A stretch of 64,000 bases of DNA. Origin: an uncultured Chloroflexota bacterium (GTDB taxonomy: Bacteria > Chloroflexota > Limnocylindria > Limnocylindrales > CSP1-4). Every line of letters begins with the position of its first letter. Position 1 is the stretch's first letter. Positions 25,868-34,348 of this stretch are shown here, piece by piece. The stretch is taken from the NCBI GenBank assembly GCA_903822495.1, contig CAIJPD010000063.1, forward strand, positions 1 to 64,000. The letters are read 5' to 3'. The position numbers were made by a program, and so were the translations under genes. The notes under the pieces were generated by a model. That model was not told the origin of the DNA. It saw only the letters and a list, made by a program, of their open reading frames with translations, and did no database searches.

Positions 25868-26508
25868 CCATCTCCCAGCCCCGCCCCGAACCTCCCGCGT
25901 CGTCGCCCGTCGCCGGCATCGTCCTGGCGGGCGGTCGCGCGACCCGCTTCGGGCGCGACAAGCTGGCGGAGCCCCTGCGTGACATGCCGCTCCTGCACCA
26001 CGCGCTCTTCTCCCTGGCCCCCGCCGTCGACGAGCTGGTGCTGGTGATCCGACCGCACGGCGCGCCGCCTCGCCTCCCCGCCGCTGACCTGCTCGGGAGG
26101 CCGGTCCGCCTGGTCCGCGACCCCGAACCGTACGGCGGTCCCCTGATCGCGCTGGCGGCGGCGCTGGCCACCATCTCCCAGCCGGTGGCGCTGTTCGTCG
26201 CCGGGGACATGCCCGCGCTCCGCCCCGACGTGCTGTCGGCGATGGTCCGTGCGCTCGACGAGCAGGGGGCCGACGTGGTCCTGCTCGCGGGCCCAGGCCC
26301 CGTCCAGACGATCCCGGCCGCGCTCCGTGTTGCAACCGCCGGCCCGGCCGCCGCGGCGGCGCTCGGCGATGGGTCGCGCGCCCTCCGGGTGCTGTACGAC
26401 CGGCTCCGCGTCCGCGTCCTGCCCGAGGTGGAGTGGCGCGTCCTGGACCCCGAGGCGGCCACGTTGCGCGATGTCGACACGCCAGCGGACCTCGAGCGCG
26501 AGCGATAG
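25864..26508 (+). CDS. mobA: molybdenum cofactor guanylyltransferase MobA-like
   Basis: 214 aa from the GTG at 25864. GIVLAGGRATRFGRDKLAEP is the nucleotidyltransferase signature of MobA/MocA, followed by VRDPEPYGGPLIAL and FVAGDMPALRPDV (metal-binding Asp), and it ends DVDTPADLE. MobA adds GMP to Mo-molybdopterin to make the MGD cofactor of formate dehydrogenases. MocA (cytidylyl) specificity cannot be excluded, since a xanthine-dehydrogenase-type enzyme is also in the window, but co-transcription with selAB next to a bis-MGD selenoenzyme favours MobA. It ends before a strong terminator. Confidence 0.82.
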   Translation: MTISQPRPEPPASSPVAGIVLAGGRATRFGRDKLAEPLRDMPLLHHALFSLAPAVDELVLVIRPHGAPPRLPAADLLGRPVRLVRDPEPYGGPLIALAAALATISQPVALFVAGDMPALRPDVLSAMVRALDEQGADVVLLAGPGPVQTIPAALRVATAGPAAAAALGDGSRALRVLYDRLRVRVLPEVEWRVLDPEAATLRDVDTPADLERER

Positions 26509-26520
26509 GGCGCGGAATCA

Positions 26521-26550
26521 AAACGGCCCCACCTCGCGGCGGGGCCGTTT
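26521..26550. terminator. bidirectional hairpin terminator
   Basis: AAACGGCCCC and GGGGCCGTTT form a perfect 10-bp stem around a 10-base loop. The A and T ends make it usable from both sides. It sits between mobA (+) and the convergent RDD-protein gene (-). Confidence 0.85.
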
Positions 26551-26568
26551 CGTGGTGATCGCGGGAGG

Positions 26569-27285
26569 CTAGGCGGTGCGCGATGCCTTGACGACGACCG
26601 TGTTCGCGAACTTGTCGTGGAAGCCCTGCTTGGTGGGGCTCTGGTACGTGGTGTACAGCAGGTAGATCGAGTAGCCCACGCCGGCCAGGCCGATCAGGGC
26701 GCCCAACGCCGGAATGGCGCCAAGCAGCTGGCCCGCTTCACCCGGGCCGAAGAGAGCGGCCCAACGCCGGATGGCCTGGTTCTGGGTCAGGGTCTTTCCA
26801 TCCGGGAAGTTGCCGACCTGCATACCCAGGGCCTTCATCCCGAAGGAGGCCCGCATGGTGGTCCATGCGTACACGAAGTACGCCGCGCTGATCCCCAGGT
26901 TCACGACGGCGCCCACCAGCACCCGGAAGTAGTTGACCTCGACGACCGACGATGGGTTGCCGGACAGCAGGTTGTTGAGGAGCTTGTCCGTGTCCTGGAT
27001 CTTGACCTCGGGCCCCAGGATCCCGTTCAGGACGGCGCCGACGATGGCGCCCACGATGGCCAGCAGGATCCCGTCGATGATCAGTGCGACGATCCGGTTT
27101 GGGACGTCACCGTAGACGAACCCGGCCGGGCCGGCAGCGGGCGCCGGCGCGGGCGCGGGCGCGGGCGCCTGCCAGTTCGCGGGGGGCGGCGGGGGCTGCG
27201 ACCCAGCTGCCGGTTGCGTCTCGCCCGTGGGTTGCGTCTCGCCCGTGGGCTGCGTCTCGCCCGTGGGCTGCGTCTCGTCGGTCAT
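26569..27285 (-). CDS. RDD family membrane protein
   Basis: 238 aa. The N-terminal 55 residues are repeats of ETQPTG followed by a Pro/Ala run, soluble and probably flexible. The RDD domain starts at VPNRIVALIIDGILLAIVGA (Arg and Asp conserved), with further helices at VLVGAVVNLGISAAYFVYAW and ALIGLAGVGYSIYLLY. RDD proteins are small integral membrane proteins, a few linked to Na+/H+ exchange; function here is unknown. The ATG at 27285 has GGAGGAG upstream. A possible -10, TATCGT, is at complement 27356-27361. Confidence 0.85.
   Translation of the reverse strand: MTDETQPTGETQPTGETQPTGETQPAAGSQPPPPPANWQAPAPAPAPAPAAGPAGFVYGDVPNRIVALIIDGILLAIVGAIVGAVLNGILGPEVKIQDTDKLLNNLLSGNPSSVVEVNYFRVLVGAVVNLGISAAYFVYAWTTMRASFGMKALGMQVGNFPDGKTLTQNQAIRRWAALFGPGEAGQLLGAIPALGALIGLAGVGYSIYLLYTTYQSPTKQGFHDKFANTVVVKASRTA
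27214..27267 (-). repeat. three 18-bp tandem repeats in the RDD gene
   Basis: Units at 27214-27231, 27232-27249 and 27250-27267 differ by one base and encode ETQPTG in the N-terminal tail; a partial fourth unit adjoins the start codon. They are in frame, so slippage would only change tail length. Confidence 0.8.
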
Positions 27286-27423
27286 GTCCCTCGCTCCTCC
27301 GTGTGCCCGGGGGTGTGTCCCGAACCGCCGTCCGGCCCGGGCCCCGCTCGACCGCACGATACAGGCGCGCGTGCGTCCGGGGAAGGGTCGGCGGCCCGTC
27401 GGGGCCGTTTCCGGCGAACTCGG

Positions 27424-27429
27424 TAGACT
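27424..27429 (+). promoter_or_regulatory. TAGACT -10 box, leaderless-type
   Basis: TAGACT ends 6 bases before the GTG at 27436, with no Shine-Dalgarno between. Confidence 0.4.
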
Positions 27430-27435
27430 CAGGCG

Positions 27436-28140
27436 GTGCCCGGACCTGTGGCGCTGATCGGCGCCGGCGCCTTCCTGCCCTCCATGCTGGAGCTTGACCG
27501 CGAGCTGCTCGCGGCCACGGGCAGGACGCGCCCGCGCGTGGTGGTCCTGGGCGCCGGACACCCTCGGTCGTCGGAGGCCACCGCCCGCGAGGTCGCGGCC
27601 GCCCTGGCGCACTTCGCGGGCCTTGGCGCGGAAGTTGAGCCCATCGTGATCCCGGAGGGGGCGACGGACGCCGACGATGTCGCGGTCCAGGCGCTCGGCG
27701 AGGCGGATGCCATCTACCTGGCCAACGGCCGGCGCGGGCGGCTGTGTGACCTGTTGAGCGAGACCCGGCTGGGCGCGACCATCGTCGCGGCACACGGGCG
27801 GGGTGCAGTCCTCGTTGGCTGTGCGGCCGGCGCGGAGGTCCTCGCCACTCGCCACGCGCATCTCCGCGGTCGCTTCCTGCCATGGCCGGTCGCATGGCGG
27901 CCCGCGCTGGGCCTGCTGCCGGACGCGGTCGTGATTCCCGGGTACGACGCCGTCCCGGAGCCGCTGGTGGCCGCGCTCGCGCTCCAGGCGCCCAACGGGG
28001 CGGCAGTGCTGGGGATCGACGCCGGGACCGCCCTGGTTGGCAGGGATGGCGCCTGGCAGGTCCACGGAACGGCCCGCGTCACGGTCTGGCGCGGCCGCCA
28101 TCGGCGCCGCTACCGCCGCGGGGACGTCTTCAGGATCTGA
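27436..28140 (+). CDS. peptidase S51/cyanophycinase-like protein, probably non-catalytic
   Basis: 234 aa from a GTG. GPVALIGAGAFLPSML, then YLANGRRGRLCDLL and GAVLVGCAAGAEVLATRH, follow the class I glutamine-amidotransferase-like fold of peptidase family S51. In active members the last motif is G-[TG]-S-A-G-A with the nucleophile Ser; here the position is Ala (GCAAGA), although a Cys lies next to it. Hydrolase activity is therefore doubtful. It is divergent from the RDD gene across 150 bases that hold both promoters. It could be a binding or regulatory relative. Confidence 0.6.
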   Translation: MPGPVALIGAGAFLPSMLELDRELLAATGRTRPRVVVLGAGHPRSSEATAREVAAALAHFAGLGAEVEPIVIPEGATDADDVAVQALGEADAIYLANGRRGRLCDLLSETRLGATIVAAHGRGAVLVGCAAGAEVLATRHAHLRGRFLPWPVAWRPALGLLPDAVVIPGYDAVPEPLVAALALQAPNGAAVLGIDAGTALVGRDGAWQVHGTARVTVWRGRHRRRYRRGDVFRI

Positions 28141-28207
28141 TCCGGATCGGGCCACCATCCCGAGCGCCCAGCTGCGCCGCTGCGGGGTTGCCGGGCCCGG
28201 CTCGAGA

Positions 28208-28546
28208 TCAGCCGGGCTTGACCTTTCGGAAGCAGTCGGAGCAATAGACGGGCCGGTCCATGCGCGGCCGGAACGGCACCTGGGCCTGGTTGCCGCATTC
28301 CGAGCAGAGGGCCGCGAAGAACTCGCGCTGGCCACGGTCCTGCGGCCGCTCAAGGCCGCGCGGGCCGCCGATGTCGTGGCTGTCGGCCCCGCTGTCGCGG
28401 CCGGCCCGGCGGGTGGCCCGGCAGGACGTGCAGCGCTTGGGGTCCGACACGAACTGGCGCTCGGCGTAGAACTCCTGGTCGGCGGCGGAATGCACGAACG
28501 GGGCGCCGCAATCGACGCAGGTCAGGGTCCTGTCTGAGTAGGTCAC
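28208..28546 (-). CDS. zinc-ribbon protein with two CxxC pairs at each end
   Basis: 112 aa. The N-terminal part (LTCVDCGAPFVHSAADQEFY and RCTSCRATRR) is the probable zinc-binding domain found in many small bacterial proteins. The C-terminal part (LCSECGNQAQVPFRPRMDRP and VYCSDCFRKVK) is a second four-Cys ribbon; a charged linker joins them. The GTG at 28546 was chosen because GGAGGA lies 8 bases upstream; an ATG at 28588 is in frame. The role is probably nucleic acid or protein binding; no specific function is known. Confidence 0.8.
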   Translation of the reverse strand: MTYSDRTLTCVDCGAPFVHSAADQEFYAERQFVSDPKRCTSCRATRRAGRDSGADSHDIGGPRGLERPQDRGQREFFAALCSECGNQAQVPFRPRMDRPVYCSDCFRKVKPG

Positions 28547-28959
28547 GAGGCTGATCCTCCCGATCCCGGGATACGAGGACGGCTTCATGCGCGGACCCGC
28601 AGTGGTATCGGGAACGCGGAGGTGGGGCCGGGATCTGCCGGGGCCGCGCGACCCAAGGTGCCAACGTGGAGTCCCCGTCGGGGCCGCCCGTGGTGTACCT
28701 CGTCAGGATACATCGCGACCCGGATTGGGGCGCCCCGGCTCATCCCACTGCGCGCCTCCGGGAGCATCTGGGCGAGGAATTGCGGTCCGGGGGTGTTGGC
28801 TGTGAGGTTCGACCTGTCACAATGCCGGCCGAGGCTTCGGGGAGGCGAGCGGGGAGTCAAGGGGCGTCTCGCTCGCCGGGAACCATCGCTCGCGTGCGGG
28901 CAATGGGCCCACTCCGGGGCCGTGCCCGTCGCAACGCCAACCCCGGAGGTCGGCTCCGC
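28547..28959. other. intergenic region between divergent genes
   Basis: This 413-base stretch lies between the zinc-ribbon gene (-) and the nuclease gene (+). It holds the GGAGGA site of the former (about 28555-28560) and GGAGG (28945-28949) of the latter. Open frames crossing it lack protein-like composition. No hairpin, repeat or RNA gene was recognised. Confidence 0.45.
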
Positions 28960-30126
28960 ATGCTCCGACTCCTTCACACCGCAGACGTCCACCTGGGGGC
29001 CCGCTACGCGGACCTCGGGGATCGTGCCGCCACCCAGCGAGAGCGCCAGTTCGCGGCCTTCAAGGCCACCGTGGACCTGGCCCTCAAGGAGCGGGTCGAC
29101 GGCGTCCTCATTGCCGGGGACCTGTTCGATTCCAACGTCCAGCCGCGTCGCTCGGTGGAGCGGGTGGCGGCCGAGTTGGCGCGCCTCGTCGGCGCGCGGA
29201 TCCGGACGGTGATCATCCCCGGCACGCACGACGTGTACGACCGGGCGTCCATCTACCGCGCGCACGATGTCGCCGCGATGGCGGGCTCGCGCCCGGGCGA
29301 GGACTTCGTGACCGTGCTCTCGCCGGATCGCCGGGCGGTGCTCCTCGAGTCCCTCAACGTCGTCGTCCACGGGCCCGTCTTCAGCACCAAGCGGGCGCCC
29401 CGGTCGCCCCTCGCGGACTTCCGCCTGGACGAGTCCGGGGCCGCCATCTGGCACATCGGCCTGATCCACGGCTCCATCGCGATCCCGGGCAAGACCGACG
29501 GGGACGAGGTGGTGGTCACCAGCGAGGAGATCGCCGCATCCGGCCTGGACTACCTGGCGCTCGGGCACTGGCATTCGTACGTGCAGGGGAAGGCCGGCGG
29601 CACCATCTGGGCGTACTCGGGCGCCCCGGAGCCCGTGGCGCTGGACCAGGACCGCGCCGGCAACGTGCTCATCGTCAGCTTCGACAAGGGCCCGGCCGGC
29701 AAGCAGGTCCGGGTGGAGGAGCGGCGCGTCGGCAAGACCCACTTCGAGCGGCGAGATGTGGACCTGGGCACGATCCAGAGCCAGCCTGCGCTGATCACCA
29801 TGCTCGCCCGCGCCGCGGACCCCAACCTGGTGCTGGACGTCCTGCTGGGCGGCGTGCGGCCCGACGAGCTCGACCTGGTCGTCGACGAGGTCGAGGCGCA
29901 GCTCGTGCCGTTGTTCCTCAAGGTGCGGGTGCGCGATCGCGCGCTGGGGGCGCTGACCACGGGCCCCATCCCATCGGAGGAGACCATTGCCGGGGCGTTC
30001 ATCCGGAACCTGGAGGCCCGCATCCACGAGCGCGAGGCCGCGGGGGATGCCGTCGGGGCCGCCGAGCTCCGCGACGCGCTGCGGCTGGGCCGGCTGCTCC
30101 TGGCCGGCCACGAGGTGACGCTGTGA
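28960..30126 (+). CDS. SbcD/YhaO-like DNA-repair metallophosphoesterase
   Basis: 388 aa. Phosphoesterase motifs appear in order: HTADVHLGARY, IAGDLFDSN, IPGTHDVYD (usually GNHD; here Thr replaces Asn), GLIHGS and LALGHWHSY. These bind two Mn ions in SbcD/Mre11-type nucleases. The C-terminal ~130 residues are helical and would contact the partner ATPase. The ATG at 28960 has GGAGG 10 bases upstream. It overlaps the next gene by 4 bases (GTGA). It matches Bacillus YhaO more than SbcD in its pairing with a membrane-inserted ATPase. Confidence 0.85.
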   Translation: MLRLLHTADVHLGARYADLGDRAATQRERQFAAFKATVDLALKERVDGVLIAGDLFDSNVQPRRSVERVAAELARLVGARIRTVIIPGTHDVYDRASIYRAHDVAAMAGSRPGEDFVTVLSPDRRAVLLESLNVVVHGPVFSTKRAPRSPLADFRLDESGAAIWHIGLIHGSIAIPGKTDGDEVVVTSEEIAASGLDYLALGHWHSYVQGKAGGTIWAYSGAPEPVALDQDRAGNVLIVSFDKGPAGKQVRVEERRVGKTHFERRDVDLGTIQSQPALITMLARAADPNLVLDVLLGGVRPDELDLVVDEVEAQLVPLFLKVRVRDRALGALTTGPIPSEETIAGAFIRNLEARIHEREAAGDAVGAAELRDALRLGRLLLAGHEVTL

Positions 30127-32408
30127 GGATCAAGCGCCTCGAGCTGCGTGGCTTTCGCCGCCATGCGCATCTCGATCTCGACCTGGCGCCTGGCCTGACC
30201 GTCGTCCGCGGGCCCAACGAGGCGGGCAAGACGACGCTCCAGCGGGCCCTCGAGCTGGGGTTGACCCGGCGGGTCACGTCCGCCTCCGCAGACATGGAGC
30301 TGCTGCGGACGTGGGGCAGCTCGACGGCGGACGGGTCCGCGCCCGAGTTCGTGATGGAGTTCGAGCAGGATGACGAGGACACCCTGAAGGTCGGGTCCCT
30401 CCACAAGGCGTTCCGTGGGGCCAAGGGCACGGTCCGCCTGGACTACGACGGCGAGTCGATCACGGACCCCGCGCTCGTGGACCAGCGCCTTGCCGACCTG
30501 ACGGGCATTCCCACCGAGGCCTTCTTCCGATCGACGGCGTCGGTTCGCCATCACGAGGTGGATGACCTGGCCCGTGACGAGGCGGCCCTCCGCGACCGCC
30601 TGCAGGCCTCCATCTCTGGTGGGGATCGCGGGACCTCGCGTGCCAGGAAGCTCCTGGATCGGGCGATCCGCGACCTGAACTCCCGGGGCGCCAAGAGCCC
30701 GGGCCGACTGCGCTCCGCCGAGATCGCCGTGGAGTCCACCCGAACCGATGTCGAGCAGGGCGAACGGGCGCTGGTCCAGCTGGAGCGCGACCGCGTCGTC
30801 CAGTCGGAGGCGGTCGAGCGCAGGACGGCAGCCATCCTCGAGCTCGATACCCGACGCTCCATGCTGGAGAAGGCACGCCAGGCCGAGCGCCTGGACGCGG
30901 AGCGGACGTCCGCCAGCGAGCGGTTCGAGCGCTACCGCTCGGCCGCGTCCGTCATCGCGCAGACCAAGAAGCTCCAGGCGACGCATCCCACCAACATCCC
31001 GCTGGCCAACCTGCGGCTGGCCGTCGAGGGCCTGCGCCTCGTGGACGGGCGGGTCCGCGAGCTCAAGGCCCAGCTGGCCGGAGAGGTGGAGACGAACTTC
31101 GAGCCGCCGCCGCCGCCCCGCTCGTGGAAGTGGGCGATGGTGGCGTCCTCGCTGGCAATCGTCGCCGGCCTTGTGCTGGGCCTGGTCGCCGGCGTGGTCG
31201 TGGGCCAGGTGTGGGCTCGCTTCCCGGGCGCGGTCGTCGCGCTGGGTGGCGTTGCCCTGCTCGTCGTCAGCGGCGTCATGCAGCGGCGCTACAACCGCCT
31301 CCAGAAGACCCACGACCAGATCGAGTTCGACGTCGACCGGCGACTGCGTGGGCGCTCGCAGATGCAGCAGGAGCTGATCGACGAGGAGCTCGCCGAGGCG
31401 CGGCTCCTCGCGGAGCTGGAGCTGCTGGACCTCGCCGCAGCCGAGGACATCCTGAACCGCGAGACGGCCCACGTCTCCGAGATCGACCAGCGGATCGCGG
31501 AGCTCCGCGGCCTGGTCGGCGACATGCGCCCCGAAGCGGTCGCCCCGGAGCGCAACACCGCGGCCCTCGAGGTGGAGCGCAAGACGCACGCCCTCGAGGA
31601 GCTGGGACCCATCGCGCGCGAGCCCCGCGCCCGTGAGCGGCTCGAGGTCGAGGTCCGCGAGGCGGAGGCGCAGGCGGAAGCCGCGCGGGAGGGCGAGGCC
31701 CAGGCGCGCGCCCGCGTCGAAGCGAACGGCGTCGACGCCGAAGAGGTGGCGGCCCGGGCCGAGCGGCTGGCGACCTGGGAGGAGCAGCTGGCGGCTCTCA
31801 AGCGACGGGATCGCGTCTATGCCACGACGCTCGCCGCGATTGAGGAAGCGGAGCGCGCCACCATGCGGACGGCCACCCGCTACCTCGAGCACACGATGGT
31901 GGCGGACATCGACCGGATCACCGGCGGCCGGTATCGCCGGGTCCGGGTCGATGACCAGACGCTGGGAATCGAGGTCTTCGCGCCCGAGCGGAACGACTGG
32001 GTGGATGTCTCCACGCTCAGCCAGGGCACCGTGGACCTGATCTACCTCGCGGCCCGCCTCGGCCTGGTCCGGCTGGTCACGGGCGATCGCCGTCCGCCGC
32101 TCGTGTTCGACGACCCGTTTGTCACCCTCGACGACGAGCGCGCCGCGCGGGCCGTGGAGCTGCTGCGCGAGCTTGCCCGCGACTTCCAGGTGATCTACCT
32201 GACCACCTCTGCCCGCTACGACCACGCCGCGGATGCGGTCCGGATCCTCGACGGCCCCACGGCCCAGGACGAGGGAGCACCCGCCGCGGAGGCGCCCGCC
32301 GTCGCGCCCGCCCCCACCCGGGCGCCTGGTGCGGCCGATCAGGTCCGCTCGGCGCGGGAGGCCCGGCCGGAGTCTGCGACGCCCGTCGACCCCGCCCCGG
32401 CCGACTAG
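30123..32408 (+). CDS. YhaN-like AAA ATPase with coiled coil and membrane pair
   Basis: 761 aa from a GTG. Walker A GPNEAGKTT is at residues 30-38, with SMC-like coiled coils on either side of two adjacent hydrophobic segments at about 335-384 (MVASSLAIVAGLVLGLVAGV and AVVALGGVALLVVSG). The ABC signature is LSQGTVDLIYLAARL and Walker B LVFDDPFVTLDD. SbcC/Rad50 proteins have a zinc hook between the coils; here the centre is membrane-inserted, as in YhaN. A 40-residue Ala/Pro tail ends the protein. With the nuclease upstream it probably forms a DNA end-processing or defence complex at the membrane. Confidence 0.85.
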   Translation: MRIKRLELRGFRRHAHLDLDLAPGLTVVRGPNEAGKTTLQRALELGLTRRVTSASADMELLRTWGSSTADGSAPEFVMEFEQDDEDTLKVGSLHKAFRGAKGTVRLDYDGESITDPALVDQRLADLTGIPTEAFFRSTASVRHHEVDDLARDEAALRDRLQASISGGDRGTSRARKLLDRAIRDLNSRGAKSPGRLRSAEIAVESTRTDVEQGERALVQLERDRVVQSEAVERRTAAILELDTRRSMLEKARQAERLDAERTSASERFERYRSAASVIAQTKKLQATHPTNIPLANLRLAVEGLRLVDGRVRELKAQLAGEVETNFEPPPPPRSWKWAMVASSLAIVAGLVLGLVAGVVVGQVWARFPGAVVALGGVALLVVSGVMQRRYNRLQKTHDQIEFDVDRRLRGRSQMQQELIDEELAEARLLAELELLDLAAAEDILNRETAHVSEIDQRIAELRGLVGDMRPEAVAPERNTAALEVERKTHALEELGPIAREPRARERLEVEVREAEAQAEAAREGEAQARARVEANGVDAEEVAARAERLATWEEQLAALKRRDRVYATTLAAIEEAERATMRTATRYLEHTMVADIDRITGGRYRRVRVDDQTLGIEVFAPERNDWVDVSTLSQGTVDLIYLAARLGLVRLVTGDRRPPLVFDDPFVTLDDERAARAVELLRELARDFQVIYLTTSARYDHAADAVRILDGPTAQDEGAPAAEAPAVAPAPTRAPGAADQVRSAREARPESATPVDPAPAD

Positions 32409-32428
32409 CCGGGATCCGACCCTCGGTC

Positions 32429-33283
32429 ATGGGCGGCGAGGGAGCCACCATCCTGTTCGGGCTGGCCAGCGCCGTCGTCTGGGGTGCCGCCGACTTTGGG
32501 GGTGGCCATACCACCCGTCGTGCGCCGTTGCTGGGCATCTCGTTCATCCTCCAGCCCGTCGGGCTGCTGTGCGCCCTGCTGGTGGCCCTGCTCCGCGGGG
32601 AGTCCGCGCCCGACGCCGGCGCTGTCGTCCTGGGGCTGGCCGCCGGCGGCTTCGGGGTCGTCGGGCTGGTCAACCTCTACCACGGGCTCGCCGTGGGCCG
32701 GATGGGTGTCGTGGCCCCCGTCACCGGCCTCCTGGCGGCGACCCTGCCGGTGTTGGCCGGCATCCTGCGGGACGGGTTCCCCGGTGGGGGCGTGCTGGCC
32801 GGCATCGTCCTCGCGCTGGTCGCGGTCGTGCTGGTGTCGCGGGCACCCGGCGAGGCGGGACGGCGGAGCGGGGCGGAGTTCGCCGTCGCGGCCGGCCTGG
32901 CGATCGGGATCTTCAACGTGCTCATCAGCCAGGCCCCGGCCGCCTCGCTGTTCTCGACGCTCGCACTGGCCAAGCTGTCGTCGGCCGCATGCGTTGGGCT
33001 CGTGGTGCTCCTGGGCCGGCGCTCGTGGCGCGTGGGCGGGAGCGCGCTGCCGATCGCGGTGCTGGTGGGCGTCCTCGACATCGCGGGCAACGGCCTGTTC
33101 GTCCTGGCGGCCCACGCGGGCCGGCTCGACATCGCGGCCACGCTCTCGTCCCTCTACCCGGTGACCACGGTCATCCTGGCCGCGACGCTCCTCCACGAGC
33201 GGATCTCGCGCCTGCACTGGCTGGGGATCGCCGTGGCGATCCTGGCGATCGTGCTGATCGCCTCCGCCTCCGTCGCGGGCTGA
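32429..33283 (+). CDS. EamA/DMT family transporter
   Basis: 284 aa, almost entirely hydrophobic with about ten membrane helices in two halves of five, as usual for the drug/metabolite transporter superfamily. LASAVVWGAADFGGGHTTRR starts repeat one; the second half includes STLALAKLSSAA and ends in AATLLHERISRLHWLGIAVA, the typical last EamA loop and helix. Substrate unknown. It starts 20 bases after the ATPase gene without a clear ribosome site. Confidence 0.85.
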   Translation: MGGEGATILFGLASAVVWGAADFGGGHTTRRAPLLGISFILQPVGLLCALLVALLRGESAPDAGAVVLGLAAGGFGVVGLVNLYHGLAVGRMGVVAPVTGLLAATLPVLAGILRDGFPGGGVLAGIVLALVAVVLVSRAPGEAGRRSGAEFAVAAGLAIGIFNVLISQAPAASLFSTLALAKLSSAACVGLVVLLGRRSWRVGGSALPIAVLVGVLDIAGNGLFVLAAHAGRLDIAATLSSLYPVTTVILAATLLHERISRLHWLGIAVAILAIVLIASASVAG

Positions 33284-33364
33284 CACGCCCGTCCAGCCAC
33301 CACTGCCTGAGCCGCCGCGCGATCGGGTAGGGTAAGGGGGCCGAATCGACCAAGAGAGGAACCC

Positions 33365-33658
33365 ATGGCCACCGCCACCGAAGCCGCCTGGCTCGTCGAA
33401 GCCACCTGCGCCCCCGACGCCGCCGAATCGCGCGTCCCCTTCCGTGCCGAGCACCTCGCGCGGATGCTCCGCCTCAAGGAGGAGGGCGTGGTGATCGAGG
33501 TCGGCGCCATCGCGGACGTGTCCGCGTCCGTCGTGCTGATCCGCGCCGCCTCCGAGGATGCCGCGCTGGAGATCTGCCGCCAGGACGTCTACACCAGGAA
33601 CGGCATCTGGGTGGAGTTTCGCGCCCGCCCGTTCAACCGGGTCGTTGCCGCGCCCTGA
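33365..33658 (+). CDS. YCII-related small protein
   Basis: 97 aa. PFRAEHLARMLRLKEEGVVI, VVLIRAASEDAALEICRQD and VYTRNGIWVEFRARPFNRV match the YciI-like ferredoxin fold (His in EHL, Asp in QDVY conserved). Function in this family is mostly unknown; some members resemble muconolactone isomerase or dehalogenase folds. The ATG at 33365 has GAGAGGA upstream and a likely -10 TAGGGT at 33328-33333. A strong terminator follows. Confidence 0.75.
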   Translation: MATATEAAWLVEATCAPDAAESRVPFRAEHLARMLRLKEEGVVIEVGAIADVSASVVLIRAASEDAALEICRQDVYTRNGIWVEFRARPFNRVVAAP

Positions 33659-33680
33659 CGCCCGCACGCCCCCCGGAATC

Positions 33681-33710
33681 GAAACGGCGCCGGTGGCCCG
33701 GCGCCGTTTC
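33681..33710. terminator. bidirectional hairpin terminator
   Basis: A perfect 13-bp stem (33681-33693 with 33698-33710) around the loop TGGC has GAAA/TTTC ends. It lies between the YCII gene (+) and a convergent membrane protein gene (-). Confidence 0.85.
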
Positions 33711-33751
33711 TCCGTCTCCGGATCGTGGCCACCACGGGGCGGCCACGAGGC

Positions 33752-34219
33752 TCAGAACTTGATCTTGGCGAGGTACGGGTCCAGCGCGTTGCCCACCACC
33801 GGGAGGCCGCTGGCCTGGGCGCCGAACGCCACGCGGATCTCCGGCTTGTTCAGGTAGTAGATCCAGACAAACGAGATCACCGCGGTGATGATCAGGCCGG
33901 TGATGTCGATGCCGACCAGCACCTGGCCGACCAGCGACCACGCCACCTGGACCAGGGCGAGGATGACGCCCAGCCGCCACGCCCAGACCTTGAGGGTCCA
34001 GAAGCCGAAGGCCAGCGCGATCTCCGCGACACTCAGGACCAGGATGACCAGCCCGCTGATCACGACGAACCCGCCGACGCTCCCACCGCCGGCGGCGGCG
34101 ATGATGCTCCCGCCGAAGACGAGGCCGAGGCTGCCGAGGATCCCGAAGGCGCCGCCGAACAGCGCGAGGACGGCGATGATCGTGATCCCAAGCGGACGAG
34201 CGCCAGTGGAAGGTGCCAT
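33752..34219 (-). CDS. DUF2127-like integral membrane protein
   Basis: 155 aa with four hydrophobic segments: GITIIAVLALFGGAFGILGS, GGFVVISGLVILVLSVAEIA, LGVILALVQVAWSLVGQVLV and ITGLIITAVISFVWIYYL. The segment FGFWTLKVWAWRLGVILALV and the final YYLNKPEIRVAF resemble DUF2127-type and related small membrane proteins of unknown role. GGGAGAG precedes the ATG at 34219 by 3 bases. Confidence 0.7.
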   Translation of the reverse strand: MAPSTGARPLGITIIAVLALFGGAFGILGSLGLVFGGSIIAAAGGGSVGGFVVISGLVILVLSVAEIALAFGFWTLKVWAWRLGVILALVQVAWSLVGQVLVGIDITGLIITAVISFVWIYYLNKPEIRVAFGAQASGLPVVGNALDPYLAKIKF

Positions 34220-34348
34220 AGACTCTCCCTGTCGGCGCGATGGTTGCAGACGTCGAACCCCTCGACGCAGGCGCCGGTGCGCGGATGCTGCACCCTGGCG
34301 GCCCGAAACGCAACGTGGAATCGTCGTGGCCGGACCGGTCGGCGATGG

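Noticed and set aside
28110-28298. Small minus-strand frame overlapping the zinc-ribbon gene
   Set aside because: Low complexity, no ribosome site, and it overlaps a gene with clear CxxC motifs in another frame.
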